Shown in pieces: positions 1 to 12,479 of a DNA stretch of 64,000 bases. The stretch's first letter is position 1. Each line of letters begins with the position of its first letter. The stretch is from NCBI GenBank assembly GCA_030737875.1, contig CM060909.1, positions 31,237,159-31,301,158 of the forward strand. Reading direction: 5' to 3'. The notes under the pieces were generated by a model. The model saw only the letters and a list, made by a program, of their open reading frames with translations. It was not told where the DNA came from and ran no database searches. A program made the position numbers and the translations under genes. Origin of the DNA: Allium sativum. Its lineage: Eukaryota > Streptophyta > Magnoliopsida > Asparagales > Amaryllidaceae.

Positions 1-1556
1 ACAGAATTTAAAGTATCAACCAACCTAACGAGGTGAAATCATAAAAGTTGCCTCTGTCGAAGTACAGCTCTGCATACGAAAACAAAATCAAAAATAAATG
101 GAGTTACCATGCAAAAACAGATAGTGAACTGTAATTTGAGTCAAATTTGCAAACTACCAATTTATAAAATAATAATAAAGTCACAAGGAAGCAGTGGCAA
201 ATGGTTTTGAAACTAAATCGTTCTATTTCACCTTTTGTGTACAGATAATAAATGAGAGTAATTTCTACTATTGCAGTTTCTGTATACACTATACAGTGTT
301 TTTGGCTAGATTTTTCTCATTGACTATTTTGAACTGCCAAGATATAAGGACCCTCGTGTGCTAGTTCAAAAAAAAAATATAAGTTACCTATTACGGTATA
401 AGTAGGAAAAAGACAACATGAAAGAAAATTGGAAAGCTAAATAGGAAACATGCCTATTTGACCCAAAAGCTCGATCTTAACACCCATATGTTCTACTTTT
501 TTACCATGATAAGGTTCTACAGATACCTGCAAAAACAGAAGTAACACGTTTGGCAAGATTAGCTGACTGCTACCTGCCATGTACTGTAAACGTACAAGTG
601 CTTCCGAAAATTCAAATATACAAATATAAAGGCATATGCGTTTATACTCGATATTTATCATGCCCATATAGATACATTTCAAGATAAATACAACATTTAT
701 GAACTTCAAAATGAGAAAGAATTTTGAATTCTGAAATTTATAAAAGCTGAACTTCAATGATTCCAATTTCTACATGTCTGTTTGGAACCATAAATGACAA
801 TATTTACATGTATTAAGATGCAACATAAAAGACCATTGGTGGTTTTGTGATGCTGTAAAATAGCAAATGTTACAACCTATATGCAATTTCATTTGAGACA
901 TAAATATCTATAGCAAGCAACTACATGCCATTTGTTAAGCTCATGTGTCTTAAAAAAATAGCATATAACAGTGATGTTGTTGACCATCTCTCCCACAAAC
1001 TGAAGATAAAATGCAAGTTTAATTTGACGAGTGTAAAATCAGTAGTTCCAATTGAAATGTGTTACCTCGCCAGCTATGGTATCATGATTCTGGAAAAGCG
1101 GCACCAAGGTAGGCTGACCGTTTTCTTTCTTTATAGAAGCCTACAAGAACGAGCATGAAAACTTTGAAAATAAACCCAAGGTATGCTATGTTAAATCTTC
1201 ATGAAAACAGAGAGGTTTTTGCCATCTGTTGGCAACACAGTTGTGGTTCAAATAGCCAAATCTAAATACCAAAAGGATGTGGAACGAACCCACCAAAAAT
1301 CAGAATGGTTATCACCTGCGTTCTGGTTTTTCCATCAGTAAATGTCACTGCGATCCTACAAGGACTCTTGAAAGCTCCAACAATGTAATTCTGTAATTTG
1401 CAATCACTGATATTGTTGTCATGCAATATATCCGAGCATAATGTCTTATTATCACATGAAAAAGCAAAAACAATTCACGCCCTATGTACAAAGAATATGA
1501 GAGACATAGTTGAACATTCCACACAAGTCCTAAAATAGCAACAACAGGTATACCAT
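1..1556 (-). CDS. VPS26: VPS26-like retromer subunit, 5' half (partial, spliced)
   Basis: VPS26 is the arrestin-fold subunit of the retromer, which recycles vacuolar sorting receptors from endosomes. Coding exons on the minus strand: ATG at 1556-1554, then 1390-1316 (75 nt), 1140-1066 (75 nt), 526-454 (73 nt) and 69-25 (45 nt); the rest lies left of the window. The joined reading frame is open for about 90 codons. It shows the family's N-terminal blocks in order: NYIVGAFK, then AVTFTDGKTRTQ, PLFQNHDTIAGE, VEPYHGKKVEH, VKIELLGQIELYFDRGN and FYDFTSL. Introns begin GT except after 454, where the donor reads AG/GC, suggesting a GC-AG intron. The ATG is the last codon of its exon. Several residues differ from the plant VPS26 consensus as I remember it, so a diverged paralogue or young pseudogene is possible, but no stop or frameshift is visible. 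Identity is firm; functionality is inferred. Confidence 0.88.
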
Positions 1557-2330
1557 TATTCTCCAACGCAGTTACCAGTCTAAACTTCTGATTTATGTAT
1601 GATCTGCAAAAGAAAGCATGCAGGTATAAGCATTGGTCTACATAAAATAACTTCTGAGGAAGATAAGAAACAAATTTTGATCTACAAGCACAATTGTGCA
1701 AAAAGAATGTTGGTACGAATTAAGAAAATAGATTATTAGCATCTTATTCATCTGTAGTGTTATTATTCTTCTTACTGCTGTAAGACATGTCATGGAACTT
1801 AGAAGTGATATATAAGCAATAATGAAAATTGATGCATGAATCGACCAATTCTAATCTTTCTTACGGAAAACTGATAAAAATAGAAACATAAACATTCAAT
1901 ATTCAAAGTAACTTCAGCGAGAGAAAAAGGACTGGATAGTTTCATTCAATTTTGATAACAAATACTACAGCAACATAAGAAGGTGTTCAAATGAGTGGTT
2001 TGTAAGTGGGGAATAAAAACAAAATACATACCTTTCTGATGAAAGTCGAGCTGTACAGTTCAGAATCGACTTTCAGATTGAAGCTTTAAGATGAAAGTAT
2101 GTATGGTGAAAAGATTGAGAAGATTTGCCGTAGATAAGAACAAATTAAGGAGAAGATCTGCCCTAGATTTGAAGAAGAAAATGCAAACGATGAAAACCAG
2201 CAAAGACAAAAACAGCCAAAATATTTGGGTCGGGTTTAGTGTGCTGGCCTGACACCTATCCAGATGAAAACAAATTAGAACCACGGGAAACCTGCATTTC
2301 AGTTTCCCTTGGCACAACTCCGCACATTTG
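1557..2330 (-). other. VPS26 5' untranslated exons and intron
   Basis: A 50-nt exon (1603-1554) starts after a TTTTGCAG acceptor and ends with the ATG followed by the donor GTATAC. Upstream, a candidate leader exon ends at 2032 with AAAG/GTATGT, an excellent donor. Its 5' end is unknown; pyrimidine-rich sequence reaches about 2330. The minus-strand open frame at 2060-2317 inside this leader looks like chance. I see no convincing TATA box between 2330 and 2460. The leader exon is inferred from the splice site alone. Confidence 0.6.
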
Positions 2331-2339
2331 CTTCGACTT

Positions 2340-3199
2340 TACATTGGTTACAATTATCTTTGTGAATTATGCATTCGCCTTTGAGGGCTCCGCAACCAAA
2401 CAGCTATTCATATTCAAATTTAAAACAAATGAGATCGTAATAACTTGTATAGTATTAAAAGAAAAAAAAAAATGGAATTCGATGGAAAGTTTGAAATTCT
2501 GGATTTCAAAACTAACAGTGAAAATTTGTATTTAAAAGTTCAAATTTTGAAAATTCAAATTAGGAAATTTAAAGACATAAATTTTGAAAATTCGAAATTT
2601 ATAAATTCGGACTTTAGATGATTAAGAAGTTGAAACCTTGAATGTCAAATTTTCATATGTTGGAATTTTAGTTTATGAATTGAAAATTTAAATGTTTCAA
2701 AAAAAATTGAATTTGAAGATATAGAAGCACAAATTTTGACCACTTTGGATTGATTTCTAAAATTTGAAGATTTTAGTTCGAATTTTGATATTTTGAAAAT
2801 TCAAAGTTCGTAAACTTTGAACTTAAAAGTTTTAAAATACAAATTTTGAAATTTGAAAATTTAGTAATCCAAACTTTGGAACTTTAAAAAGAAATTAATG
2901 CCAAAATATTCAAATCTTAAAACTCGAAATTTGAATTTGTAATTATGAAAGTATAAGCTTCAAAATTTCGAATTTGTCAATTTAAAACCTAAACTCATAT
3001 TTTTAAATTTCATTGTATATACTAGATAATTAATTTTGAAACTTCTAAATTTGAAAATTTAGATATACAACTCTTGAAATTTTGAAAAAAATAACTTTGA
3101 AGTTATAAATTTAGATAGATTAAATTTTTTAAAATTTTGTATACGTTTGGTTTATTAATTTTGTTCGGGGTTCTCACCCATATAAAAGTGCAAACAGCG
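2340..3199. repeat. AT-rich low-complexity DNA
   Basis: No gene is visible. From about 2480 the sequence is a degenerate patchwork of short words such as AAATTTTGAAA and its complement TTTCAAAATTT, with no fixed period. It separates the VPS26 leader from the first LINE tail. A short run of the same kind occurs near 8560-8640. Confidence 0.6.
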
Positions 3200-3202
3200 C
3201 AC

Positions 3203-3433
3203 ATGTGTGTGTGTATGTGTGTGTGTGTGTAGAACGGCTATTGGGGCACAAAATTAAACACAAGATTGGAGACATAAATTGTGAACCACTGGATTCATTT
3301 GTCTTTTTATGATGAGTGGAATTCAAGGGGAGATCTAATGGTTCAGATTGTTTGTGTCTAATTTTGTGTCATCGTTTTATGTCTAAATAGACTTTCCCAT
3401 ATATATGTGCGTGTGTGTGTATATGTATGTATG

Positions 3434-3506
<73 letters not shown>
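3203..3506. repeat. GT and TA/TG microsatellites at a LINE 3' tail
   Basis: A GT run lies at 3203-3230 and a compound GT, TATG, TA and TG run at 3400-3506. The second abuts the 3' end of the minus-strand LINE and probably grew from its tail. The 3231-3399 stretch between them shows nothing recognisable. Confidence 0.85.
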
Positions 3507-3508
<2 letters not shown>

Positions 3509-3911
3509 TGAAGATTGGTAACTTTATTGCAATATCAATCATATACTTTGTTTATATGCCTCATCAAAACCTTATGCCCTCCCCCCAACATGGGTGCGAC
3601 ATAAGGAAAAATAGTACATATAAACTCCATATATTAACAATACAGAACAAAGCTCAGTTTAAAATACAACAATCAATATCACACCAACACTCTCACTCTA
3701 AACTTATCTCTTACAAAACAACTCGATTAAACCCTCTCATAACAAACACTCATACAAACAAATCATTAAAAATATCGGCACTTCAATAAACTGCATCAAG
3801 CTTTAGCCAGTATCCAATAGATCAACTCCCCACCTCCTCAAGAATTCAACGTTAGCTTGGGTTCTCAAGGACTTTCTACCATTGTTATTTATCAAGTAAG
3901 AAACTTCTCTT

Positions 3912-6900
3912 TCAATCATCTTTTATTGTAACTTCTTTTGCAATACTTCTACCATTGAATTGCCTCGAATTTCTCTCTTGCCATATATGATATATAGTAC
4001 CAGTGTATGTTGCACAAGCTATATCAAGTAACTGGTCCTTTACTTTGAACACATGCATAATTTTTTCAACTTCCTCCTCCATAAACCATATGTAATAAAG
4101 CCATAACCAAGCATAAGAGAAATAGATCTCCATATAAACATTGAATAATCACATGTAAATATATTTTGAAATCAAATAAGCCTGTTTTATAAGATTTAGA
4201 AATGATGATTGGATTATAACACATCTGTTATAACAATGGTATAGAAATCATAGTATTTCACCTTATCAAATATTTATCGATATTTACATCTTTAAACATA
4301 TATTTTAATGATGTGAATGAGTATTAAAATGGTTTTGGGTTTGTCATGACAATGTGTTAATTACATTTGTCTTGAACCCTTTTAGATTATATCAATGAAG
4401 TTTATATAATTGAATCTTTAAACGAACGTTTTAATTATATAGAAGGAATTGTTTTAGGTTTGTTGTAAACAGTGTTTTAGCAACACTTGTTTTTAAACCC
4501 ATGGAACATAGTTAAACTGGTGTCAAACTGTTCAATGAGTTTGAATATACTTAAATCTTTAAATAATGAATTTTTAAAGATAAAAACGAGTATATGAATC
4601 TTTCGGGATAAAAATAGTGAATAAGATGTTTAACCTATAAAAGAGAAGAGGTTCTTTATTAAACAACGGTTTTAACCTCTTTGATTATATTTTAAGAAAT
4701 CTTAGAAACGGATTTTGATTATATTTATACCGGAGGGATAAGTATATTAATAACTTTTTAAGTAGTAAGACTATAAAGGGATAGGAAATCGTAGAATATA
4801 TACATATATCACTTATATGTATAAGATTGAATATATACACTAGTATATAAAGGAATATTAATCGAGTATGAGTTATTGATTAATAAGTGAAGTTTTTATT
4901 AGTTAAAAGAGTTTTACTAATAAAAGAAGTTTTAATTGATGAAAGATTAATTAAATGGAAAAGGGATAAGGAGCCGTTTATATGAGTTAATCGTGCTTTG
5001 ACTATTTATCATGCTTTGTAACTTGATAGTGTTAGGGTACTTAGTCGTTTGTTATGGAAATTAAGCGAGACTGTTTTCCATATACAATCGTCTATCGTGT
5101 GAATTGTAGTCGATTAATCGAATATAGAACTTGACCTTAAATCTAACAATTGGTTTTGAGGAGACCGAGATTGGTAAGTGTTCTACTTATCGAAAACCAC
5201 TTCAAAACTAGTATACGAAATCTATGTTTTGGAAGCGGTTGTGAAATGAAGTCTATATGGGGATTCGAGATCCCTTGAGATGCTCGAACACCTATAGTGA
5301 TTCTAAGATCTGTAAAGGAATCTATGTGTGATTCCAAGATCTGTTGATGTATTGGAATCCATGTGTGACTACGAGATATATGAAGGAATCTATGTATGAT
5401 TCCAAGATCTATTGTACCGTGTGATCCCAATTGGGAATTTTGTTCTGTTCGAGTAATGGAGACTCGTGTGAAGATGTCGAACGAACCCTTGACATAGAAT
5501 ATGGGTAAAGACAGAGTAGGATGCGTGATCTGCGGTTTTGCTAACCCATGACAGGATATATTGACTCCATATCTAGAGTATGCTTATAGAGGTTGCGCAT
5601 GGGGAATTGGATATATTTGGTTCCACGTGGTGCACACAAGTGTTTTCGTGCATGGGCCAGTCATGCTTGCCTTTGGTATACTTTATCTAGATATATACGA
5701 CGCCCGATAAGTAACTTATGATCCTTGTGCAAGGAGTTCGGATCTAGCTTGATTCAGATAGATCTCCACGGAAAATCCAATATGCGAACGTGCCTTATTG
5801 GTTTTGTTTGTACACTTAATAGTCGTCGAATGTAACCAATGTAATAATTCCTTCTATGTGAATTTATTTATATTCTACACCCTAGACATCATTTATTATA
5901 CAACTATACTTCTCCTAATAAATGGTTGGGTGTTATTGAGGCGATAGCCGTTACGGATATGCGCACGACCTCAGATTGTATTGATATGTGTTACTTAAAC
6001 GTTGAGTTATCTCACACAGTTTCCTAGCTTGATTCGGATGTTATTTTGCGATGATGCTCTTGGGTCAGACCGAGTAAATTTACAGATTGGACTTGGATTG
6101 CTTTGGATGTTTAGCAAGAAGAGTTGGTGACGAGATGTCTACTCATATTCTTTTATTTACTCCGATGTGTATGTTATTGTAGTATCGACAATTGTAAGGA
6201 AAGATTGTTATAAATGTTCAGGCTAATTCATTGTGTACTCTGATTGATGTATGTATATTTTAAAGTTTTCCCGCTTTTTGTAAAAGAGCATTGTTGTTAT
6301 TATAGATTATTTGTTCCATTGTGAGATTCTCTTATGTACCTTCTTTCTTCTATTCTTCTATCTCTTTTCTTTTCCCCTGACTATCAGACTTTCTAGTACT
6401 TGATCTGAGATACATGAATACAAAGGATGTATTAGTATTGATTTTCGAGGGCCGAAAAGTCGGGTCGTTATAGATGACATAACAATTCTTCTGCATTGTT
6501 GCATAAATTCCAACAGTTATCTTCTAGCACTCCAAATCTTTTCAAGCGATCTTTTATATTGGGCCTATCATTATATGCTTAAAATGATATAGTACACATT
6601 TTGTTAGCATTTGTTTTGTGCCAAATCACTTTGTATATCCCATTAACATGATGCATTTGCCTAATTTGTTCCCATGCCTTATGAAACAAGAATTCAACCC
6701 CATTTGACCACTCATAAAAATCAGAATTAGCTCTTGTAGTTATGGTCGCAGCATTAACCAGCTGCTGCACTTCTTTTGTAGCAGCATGTAATGAACCATT
6801 AATCTTTCCATCATGAATAATGGAAGAAACAAGTTCATCTTCTCTTCCTAATATCTAAAATCTAGATAGGCCGATTAAATCAACCAGACATCTACTGTTG

Positions 6901-8284
6901 ATCCATGGTTCAAACCACAATAATGTATTTGATCCCGAAACAATCACCTTATGAAAAAATTGTTTACCTGAATTTCTAAACCTCAATATTGTTTTCCATG
7001 TGTTAAAGGTGTTATTATCTATATTCATACTCCAAAAAGGCTTATTGCCACAATATTTCTGCCACATCCATTGACTCCATAAATAAGAACATGTTAATGA
7101 TTTCCACATCAGCTTAATTGTTGCTCTTTTCAAATCAGAAAAGGATTTAAGTCCAATTCCACCTTCAGATTTTGGTAAACAAAGCTTATCCCAACTCATC
7201 TTATGTGATGCATTGCCCAAAAAAAAATCAACACACATTATATGTGACTTATCAATTAAATGTTCTGGTGATTGATAAACAAAAATCCAGTAAAGAACCG
7301 TTGGGGTAACAATAGATTGAATCAGTTCAGCTCAGCTAACAAAACTTAGAAACATAACATCCCATCATTGTATTTTTGATTGGACCCTATTCAGTAAAGC
7401 TTGACAATAATTGTAGTGTATATAATTGGATGATATTGGGACTCCTAAATATTTTACTAACAACTGTCCATTTTGTACTCCTAAAATAGAGGTGACTTCT
7501 ATAGTGAATCCAGCATGTGAGCTAAAGTAAACTTTAGTTTTCGAAGTACTCACAGTAAGACCACTAAATTTTCTAAGGCTATCAAACACATCTTTCAAAG
7601 TTTTTGCACAAATAGGTAAACACTTCCCAAATACCATCAAGTCATCAGCATATAATAAATGAGACACAATAGGTTCGAATTTATGCATTAGATAGAACTT
7701 TTTTGTATCACCACTTCATTCATACAATATGTAAAATATTCCATTGCAATCGAAAAAAGATACGGGGATAATGGGTTACCCTTCCTTATTCCTCTATTTG
7801 AATATATGAAACCTCTAGGCACACCTTGAATTAATATTGAAAATGTAGGGGAAGATATACATTCATATATGATATTAATAAAATGTATAGGAAACCCCAT
7901 TTTCAACATAATGTGACATATGAACTACCTATTTATCATGTCGTATGCCTTATGTAGATCAACTTCAACGCAAAACTTATTCACTTTAGGCTTCTTAAAG
8001 TCTCTCAACAATTCATGTGCAAGAAGTATATTATCCCCAATATATCTAGAAGGTATAAAAGCACATTGATTTAGTGAAACTAAATGTAGAAAATACCATT
8101 TGATCCTATTGCATAAGACTTTGCTAAAGATCTTATAATACATATTACAGCAGGCAATTGGTCGATACTGAGAGATATCTGTTGGCCTTTCTACTTTTGG
8201 GATAAGTATGAAGAATGTATGGTTGCAACACTTAGGTAATTTAGCTGTAAGAAACATGTCTTGTAATGCAATTAATAATTCCAA
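3912..8284 (-). pseudogene. LINE ORF2 remnant: reverse transcriptase and C-terminus (copy A)
   Basis: Fragments in reading order: 8284-7925 (reverse transcriptase fingers with FILIPKVERPTDISQYRPI, then motif A VDLHKAYD), 7909-7688 (GIRKGNPLSPYLF), 7688-7365 (motif C YADD, intact), 7238-6855 (post-RT block with WDKLCLPKSEGGIGLKSF), 6770-6579 (zinc-ribbon region), and after the LTR insertion 4133-3912. Stops and frameshifts separate the pieces, so no enzyme can be made. The motif GDPLSP reads GNPLSP here and GDPSSP in the tandem copy, so each copy has its own change. The enzyme would have copied LINE RNA into DNA at the target site. Confidence 0.85.
4128..6470 (+). mobile_element. Long terminal repeat inserted in the LINE (copy A)
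   Basis: The insertion is flanked by TAGAT at 4123-4127 and 6471-6475 (ATAGAT can be read at both ends), and removing it restores the LINE frame. The right end, GGCCGAAAAGTCGGGTCGTTA, is the kind of 3' terminus shared by the other LTRs here, and the preceding 250 bp resemble the reverse complement of 39057-39320. No coding sequence, primer site or polypurine tract is present, so this is best read as a solo LTR. The left edge lacks a canonical TG, so the terminus is eroded. Two hairpins at 4337-4379 and 4457-4500 match those of the 6.2-kb LTR. Confidence 0.65.
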
Positions 8285-8300
8285 TTTAATCTTCCAAATG

Positions 8301-9384
8301 AAGTTTTCAAGTTAATACACAAATGAAAATAGTTTTTCTCTTATTTTTGGTGTTTTGAGAAATAACAGAAAGACGAGAGGCAATTCATCATTCCGTCATG
8401 CCTACCACTCTGTCATCCCTTCATCTTTCTTCCATCTATGATGTCCCTTCGCTATTTTTTAGGTAATATTGAAACACAAAGCATAAAATAAATCAAACAA
8501 CATCTTAGTTTTGACATTTTTATTCCTATAAGGCATAAGTTAGAATTTTCTTCTCGAAAATTGAAAACTTTTATTTTTGAGTCTTTGACTTTGAAATTTT
8601 TAAAACTCAAATTTTGAAATACGAAAAACTAACATTCTAAGTTTTATTGAAAGAAAACATAAAATTCTGAAATCTTGTTTTCTTATTTACAAGAGGGATG
8701 CTTATTTTAATGTCTCAAAAGATTCAATCCAAGAACGTTGTAGCAACGATCTAAAGATTTTTAAACATGGGCTAGTGATCTTAAACAATAAAATATATCT
8801 GAATTACAATAATACAAAGTGTGTTAATTTTCAACTCCTTAATCTTGTTTTTCATTATTTGTTTCTTTAAGTTATAAAAGTGAACTGTCCATTATAAAGC
8901 CGACAGATCTTGCCAAATTTTGATTTGAACTTTGAAATCAAAATTTTGGTACTTAATTTTTTTTTTGTTTATCGTTGTTTTCTTTGTTTAATGAAGTAGT
9001 AGTCACCATCGAATTGCTCAAGCATAAATTTCCATTTAATATTAAACCTTCTTCTCATATGTGAAAAGAGTATGACATCACATGTGCTAGTTAAAGTGTT
9101 ATGAGATGATCCTAGTGTTAAAACGAGAGTACTTTCTAATATCATCAATTCAAAAGAACTGCTTGATTGTAATTGAGATCATGCGTGTAACTAGAAAAAA
9201 TACAAATTCTTGGTGTAACATCCCGATATCTTTATAATAAGGTTAACAAAGAAAGAATTAATTGTAAACAAAGAAAGAAGCTAAAATGTTTTTTTTACAG
9301 ATGTTTGAATTTGACTACGGAAACTTTTCCATTATGTCAGTGGAGATTCTTTCGACAATTTTCATATATAATTTATCCAAATCC
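8301..9384. other. AT-rich spacer, no gene seen (copy A)
   Basis: No coding pattern is visible on either strand. A TGTAACATCCC at 9211 resembles LTR termini but nothing else supports an element there. The same sequence recurs at 22383-23459. Confidence 0.5.
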
Positions 9385-9480
9385 ATGTACATACATGTAT
9401 ACATATACATACATACATATACATATACATACATATACATATACATATATATACATACATACATACATATATATATATAA
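9385..9480. repeat. TACA/TA microsatellite (copy A)
   Basis: Alternating CATA, TACA and TA words, continuing into the Helitron-like sequence. In copy B the TA part is longer by about 14 bp. Open frames through it are made of Tyr, Ile, His and Thr only and are not genes. Confidence 0.9.
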
Positions 9481-10440
9481 TGATCATTACGTCATGTGCT
9501 TCGCGCGTGAGTTATTTGTTTACAAATCAACTCTTATATGTTTAACCCATTCAGAATGAAATGATTTACATGTATATTTTGATGTTAAAATTGTGCGTTG
9601 GTTATTTATTTATTTTAATGTTACAATATCTTATATCTTATGATTTTCAAGTATGAATCTTCATTTCTATCTTTATCAATAGTTGTGATACTTTTTGCGT
9701 CACACTCCTTTTGTGTAAACGTGAATTACCGAAAATGCCCTTACATTTATTATAAATCTTAATATTACTTAAATGTAGGATCTTACAGATAAATTTCATT
9801 TACCAATTCAAAATGTCAATCTGCAAATGTTATTATGTCGTATTATCACTTAAAACTAGAATTTTACACATAAACTTTATTTACAAATTCAAAACATCCA
9901 TTTACAGATTAGGTCTTATTATTACTTAAAAATATAATCTAATAAATAATTTTTATATTCAAAACCATTTTTCATACTTAAAAATCATAAATATTGTTAT
10001 ATTGAACAAAAACACACGATTATAATATCAAAATGTACATGTAAGACATTTTATTTTGAATAGGTTAAACGTATAAGATTTAAAAATAAATAACTCACAC
10101 GCAACACACATGCCGTAATGCTAGTTATTAATAAATGAAAAATGGATTTGTATATAAATATCATTTGTTCGTTCTATTTTTAGGTGATATTAGGACTTGT
10201 TAATAATTATAGATGGATATTTTATATTTATAAGTAAAGTTTATGCGTAAGATCCTATTTTTAAGCGGTATTATGATCAAAAAATATTCGTAGATTATCA
10301 TTTTGAATTGATAAATGAAATTTATTTATAAGATCCTATATTTTAGTAATATTAAAATTTATAATACATACGAGGTCATTTTTAAGTTTATACCAAAAAA
10401 TGTGACAATAAAGGTATTATAACTATTATTAAATAAATAT
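9481..10440. mobile_element. Helitron-like copies, one nested in the other in opposite orientation (copy A)
   Basis: 9481-9660 is the inverse of about 9960-10124, and about 9670-9935 is the inverse of about 10160-10430. This A-B-A'-B' order is not a simple hairpin. It fits one ~465-bp element (about 9661-10124) inserted into the middle of an inverted relative whose halves flank it. The inner copy ends CTAG followed by T, after a GCGT-rich stretch, as Helitron 3' ends do. The outer copy has CACGCGCGAAGCAC (reverse complement) at the same place. No Rep/helicase is present, so both would be non-autonomous. Helitron assignment is tentative; the inverted similarity is plain. Confidence 0.5.
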
Positions 10441-11221
10441 ATACAGATATATGCAAGGGGTTGGGTCGATTGAACACTGTAGCTAGGTCGAGCCGCTCGG
10501 GGAAAAACATCCAACAACACGAGTAACCTAGCCATTTCTCTAAACTGTTACATAATGAAAAGAATAGAAATAATAGCTGAATAAACCTAAACCATTCAAA
10601 TTTGAGATTAGTGGTTATATATGTACCTATGACGTGCTGATCCCAGATTTAGTCAAGTTGATCCTATGACCCAATATCCCACAGCACACCTATAAGTAGA
10701 ATCTCTGTCTAACAATTTCATTCTCCACAATCTTCTTTCTTTGGGTTCCCTCTTTGACTTTTAGAGACTGGACCTAAAACTAAATATTTGTTTTAGAAAG
10801 AATAACATAAATAAAACATTATTTAGAAGATAATAAATAAAATACTATTTAGCAGATCTAGAGAAAGGGGATTAAGAAAGGCCACGAGGCATCAACATAG
10901 TACTATGGATGAGTGGAAATTATAATTTTGGAATTTTAATAGTTAAAGTAATAGGGTTGAAAACAGTTGTAGTCTACAGTTTTAAGTTTTTTGTTTATTC
11001 TCAGATTATTTTTATAGTTTATCACAACTTATTTTGGATCTGCAATTTATTTACATTTCTTTAACATATGATAAGTAACCTATATTTTAGCAGTTTTTAG
11101 ATAAAAGGTTCTCTTAAATCCTTTTTAACTAATGTAAAAAAAGGGTATAAAAGATTTAAACTTCATGTAACAAGATTTTAAAAAATGTAGAATTTACATA
11201 AAAGATCAAGTGCATATATAT
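10441..11221. other. AT-rich spacer, no gene seen (copy A)
   Basis: No feature recognised. The last five bases before the giant LTR, TATAT (11217-11221), nearly match TATAA after it and are probably its target duplication. Confidence 0.5.
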
Positions 11222-12129
11222 TGTAATAACCCGGAAAATCTGAGCCAGTTTAAAAATTTTATTTTGGCAATTTTAGCGAATTCTGAATATTTAAAATGAG
11301 TTATTTTAAATAATATCGACGAGAAATTTATTTTGAATATAATTCGAATGTATATATTTATACGCGTCGTCGTTAGAATATAAATAATTTATATATAATT
11401 ATATAATAGAATTGAAAATGGCGCAGTAGTTCGATAATTCGATTTCAAACTTCAATTGAATGTACCGGGTGCAAAACAACCCGGATTTTAGTGAAACCAA
11501 AAACATTAGGATCTAATCGGGAATATCTTTCCAACGAATTCGACAAATCAAGATTTCATAGCGGAAATCAAAAGATATGTCCAGTTGAGAATTCTGAATA
11601 GTCGCTATGGAATTCAGGCCCTTAAAAATGGGAATTTTGCAAACGACCTCGGATTTCGACGAAACCACTTTTGTTGGGTCCGTGATATCAAATTATTGCT
11701 AGGTTTTAAATTTCATAATTTTTCGAATCAATATGTGAGCGTGGCAAAGGAAAATGCGTTTGACCAGTTTCAGTTGATTTTAATCGACTGGAAAATGGCC
11801 ATTTTTCCAACGGTCTCAGAATTCGACGAAACTAGTTTTATTAGGACCGTATCGTTAATACGAAGCTAGAAAATATTTTTCTGCAATTTCTAAAGTTCGT
11901 ATGCGACCCCGGTAATTTGAAATGTACGTTTAAAATTCAATATAGTAATTTAAATGTAAATTCAACGGAAACTAATTGAAACAATCAAATTAGCTTGCGA
12001 TACATATCCCATTGTGTTCGGAATGGGGGTAAAACGCTATGGACGACAGGCGGTGGGCCTCGTTTAGAGGTCGTATGTAAAAGTCAATATTTTGGTAATT
12101 AAAATAATTAAAATAATAAAAGAAAAAAA

Positions 12130-12470
12130 TTTCTCTTTCCTCCCCCCCTTAACTTCTCTCTGCCCCCCCATTTCATTCGTTCATAACAGGAAAAAAAACA
12201 CAAATCGGAATCGAGCGGCCAGCCCCCCCCCCCACCCCAGCGGCGCCGACCTCGCGACGCCCCCTCCACCTGCGGTAGTCGCGACCCCCCCCTCCTCGCC
12301 AGAGGTGGCGCGAAGGACCCCCCCCCCCCAATCGAAGAACCGACGCAGCTGTCCCCCCCTGGCCTCGCGATACCCCTCCGACCGCTCCACCATCCTCCTC
12401 CGCCTCCAACAACCCTAGCTGCACCTCCTCCTCTGCCTACCGCCGCATCAGCCCCCTCTGTAAGAAAACT
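12130..12470 (+). other. GC-rich, C-tract block inside the giant LTR
   Basis: After an AT-rich stretch the sequence abruptly turns pyrimidine- and CpG-rich, with several C runs of 7 to 11 bases and repeated CCTCC and GCCGC words. It ends CTCT/GTAAGAAAAC, a good splice donor, before AT-rich sequence. It resembles a plant transcript leader, which would place the LTR transcription start nearby. Open frames here on both strands are compositional. Counterparts lie at 26240-26590 and 33465-33780. Confidence 0.45.
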
Positions 12471-12479
12471 GATTTTTAT

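Larger units (their letters stand above)
3507..8300 (-). mobile_element. L1-like LINE, 5'-truncated, split by an LTR (copy A)
   Basis: Two pieces, 3507-4127 and 6471-8300, belong to one minus-strand LINE. The right piece carries reverse transcriptase and downstream ORF2 sequence; the left piece carries the ORF2 end (IWQERNSRQFNG, typical of plant LINE C-termini), the 3' UTR and an AATAAA signal near 3530. The pieces meet inside the zinc-ribbon region: the right piece ends ELLCHL and the left continues the frame when one TAGAT is removed. The 5' end near 8300 is truncated inside ORF2 before the first reverse transcriptase motif, so ORF1 and the endonuclease are missing. The exact right border is uncertain. 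Confidence 0.85.

Noticed and set aside
2060..2317. An 85-codon minus-strand hydrophobic frame upstream of VPS26
   Set aside because: It lies in the probable 5' leader, has no family resemblance and its stop precedes the splice donor.
9211..9240. TGTAACATCCC as the start of another LTR
   Set aside because: No matching end, target duplication or similarity to the other LTRs beyond the first bases.
9286..9559. Plus-strand frames rich in Tyr, Ile, His and Thr
   Set aside because: They read through a microsatellite.
12173..12424. Gly/Arg-rich and Pro-rich open frames on both strands of the C-tract block
   Set aside because: They follow from composition, change frame with C-run length between copies and have no homologue I recognise.
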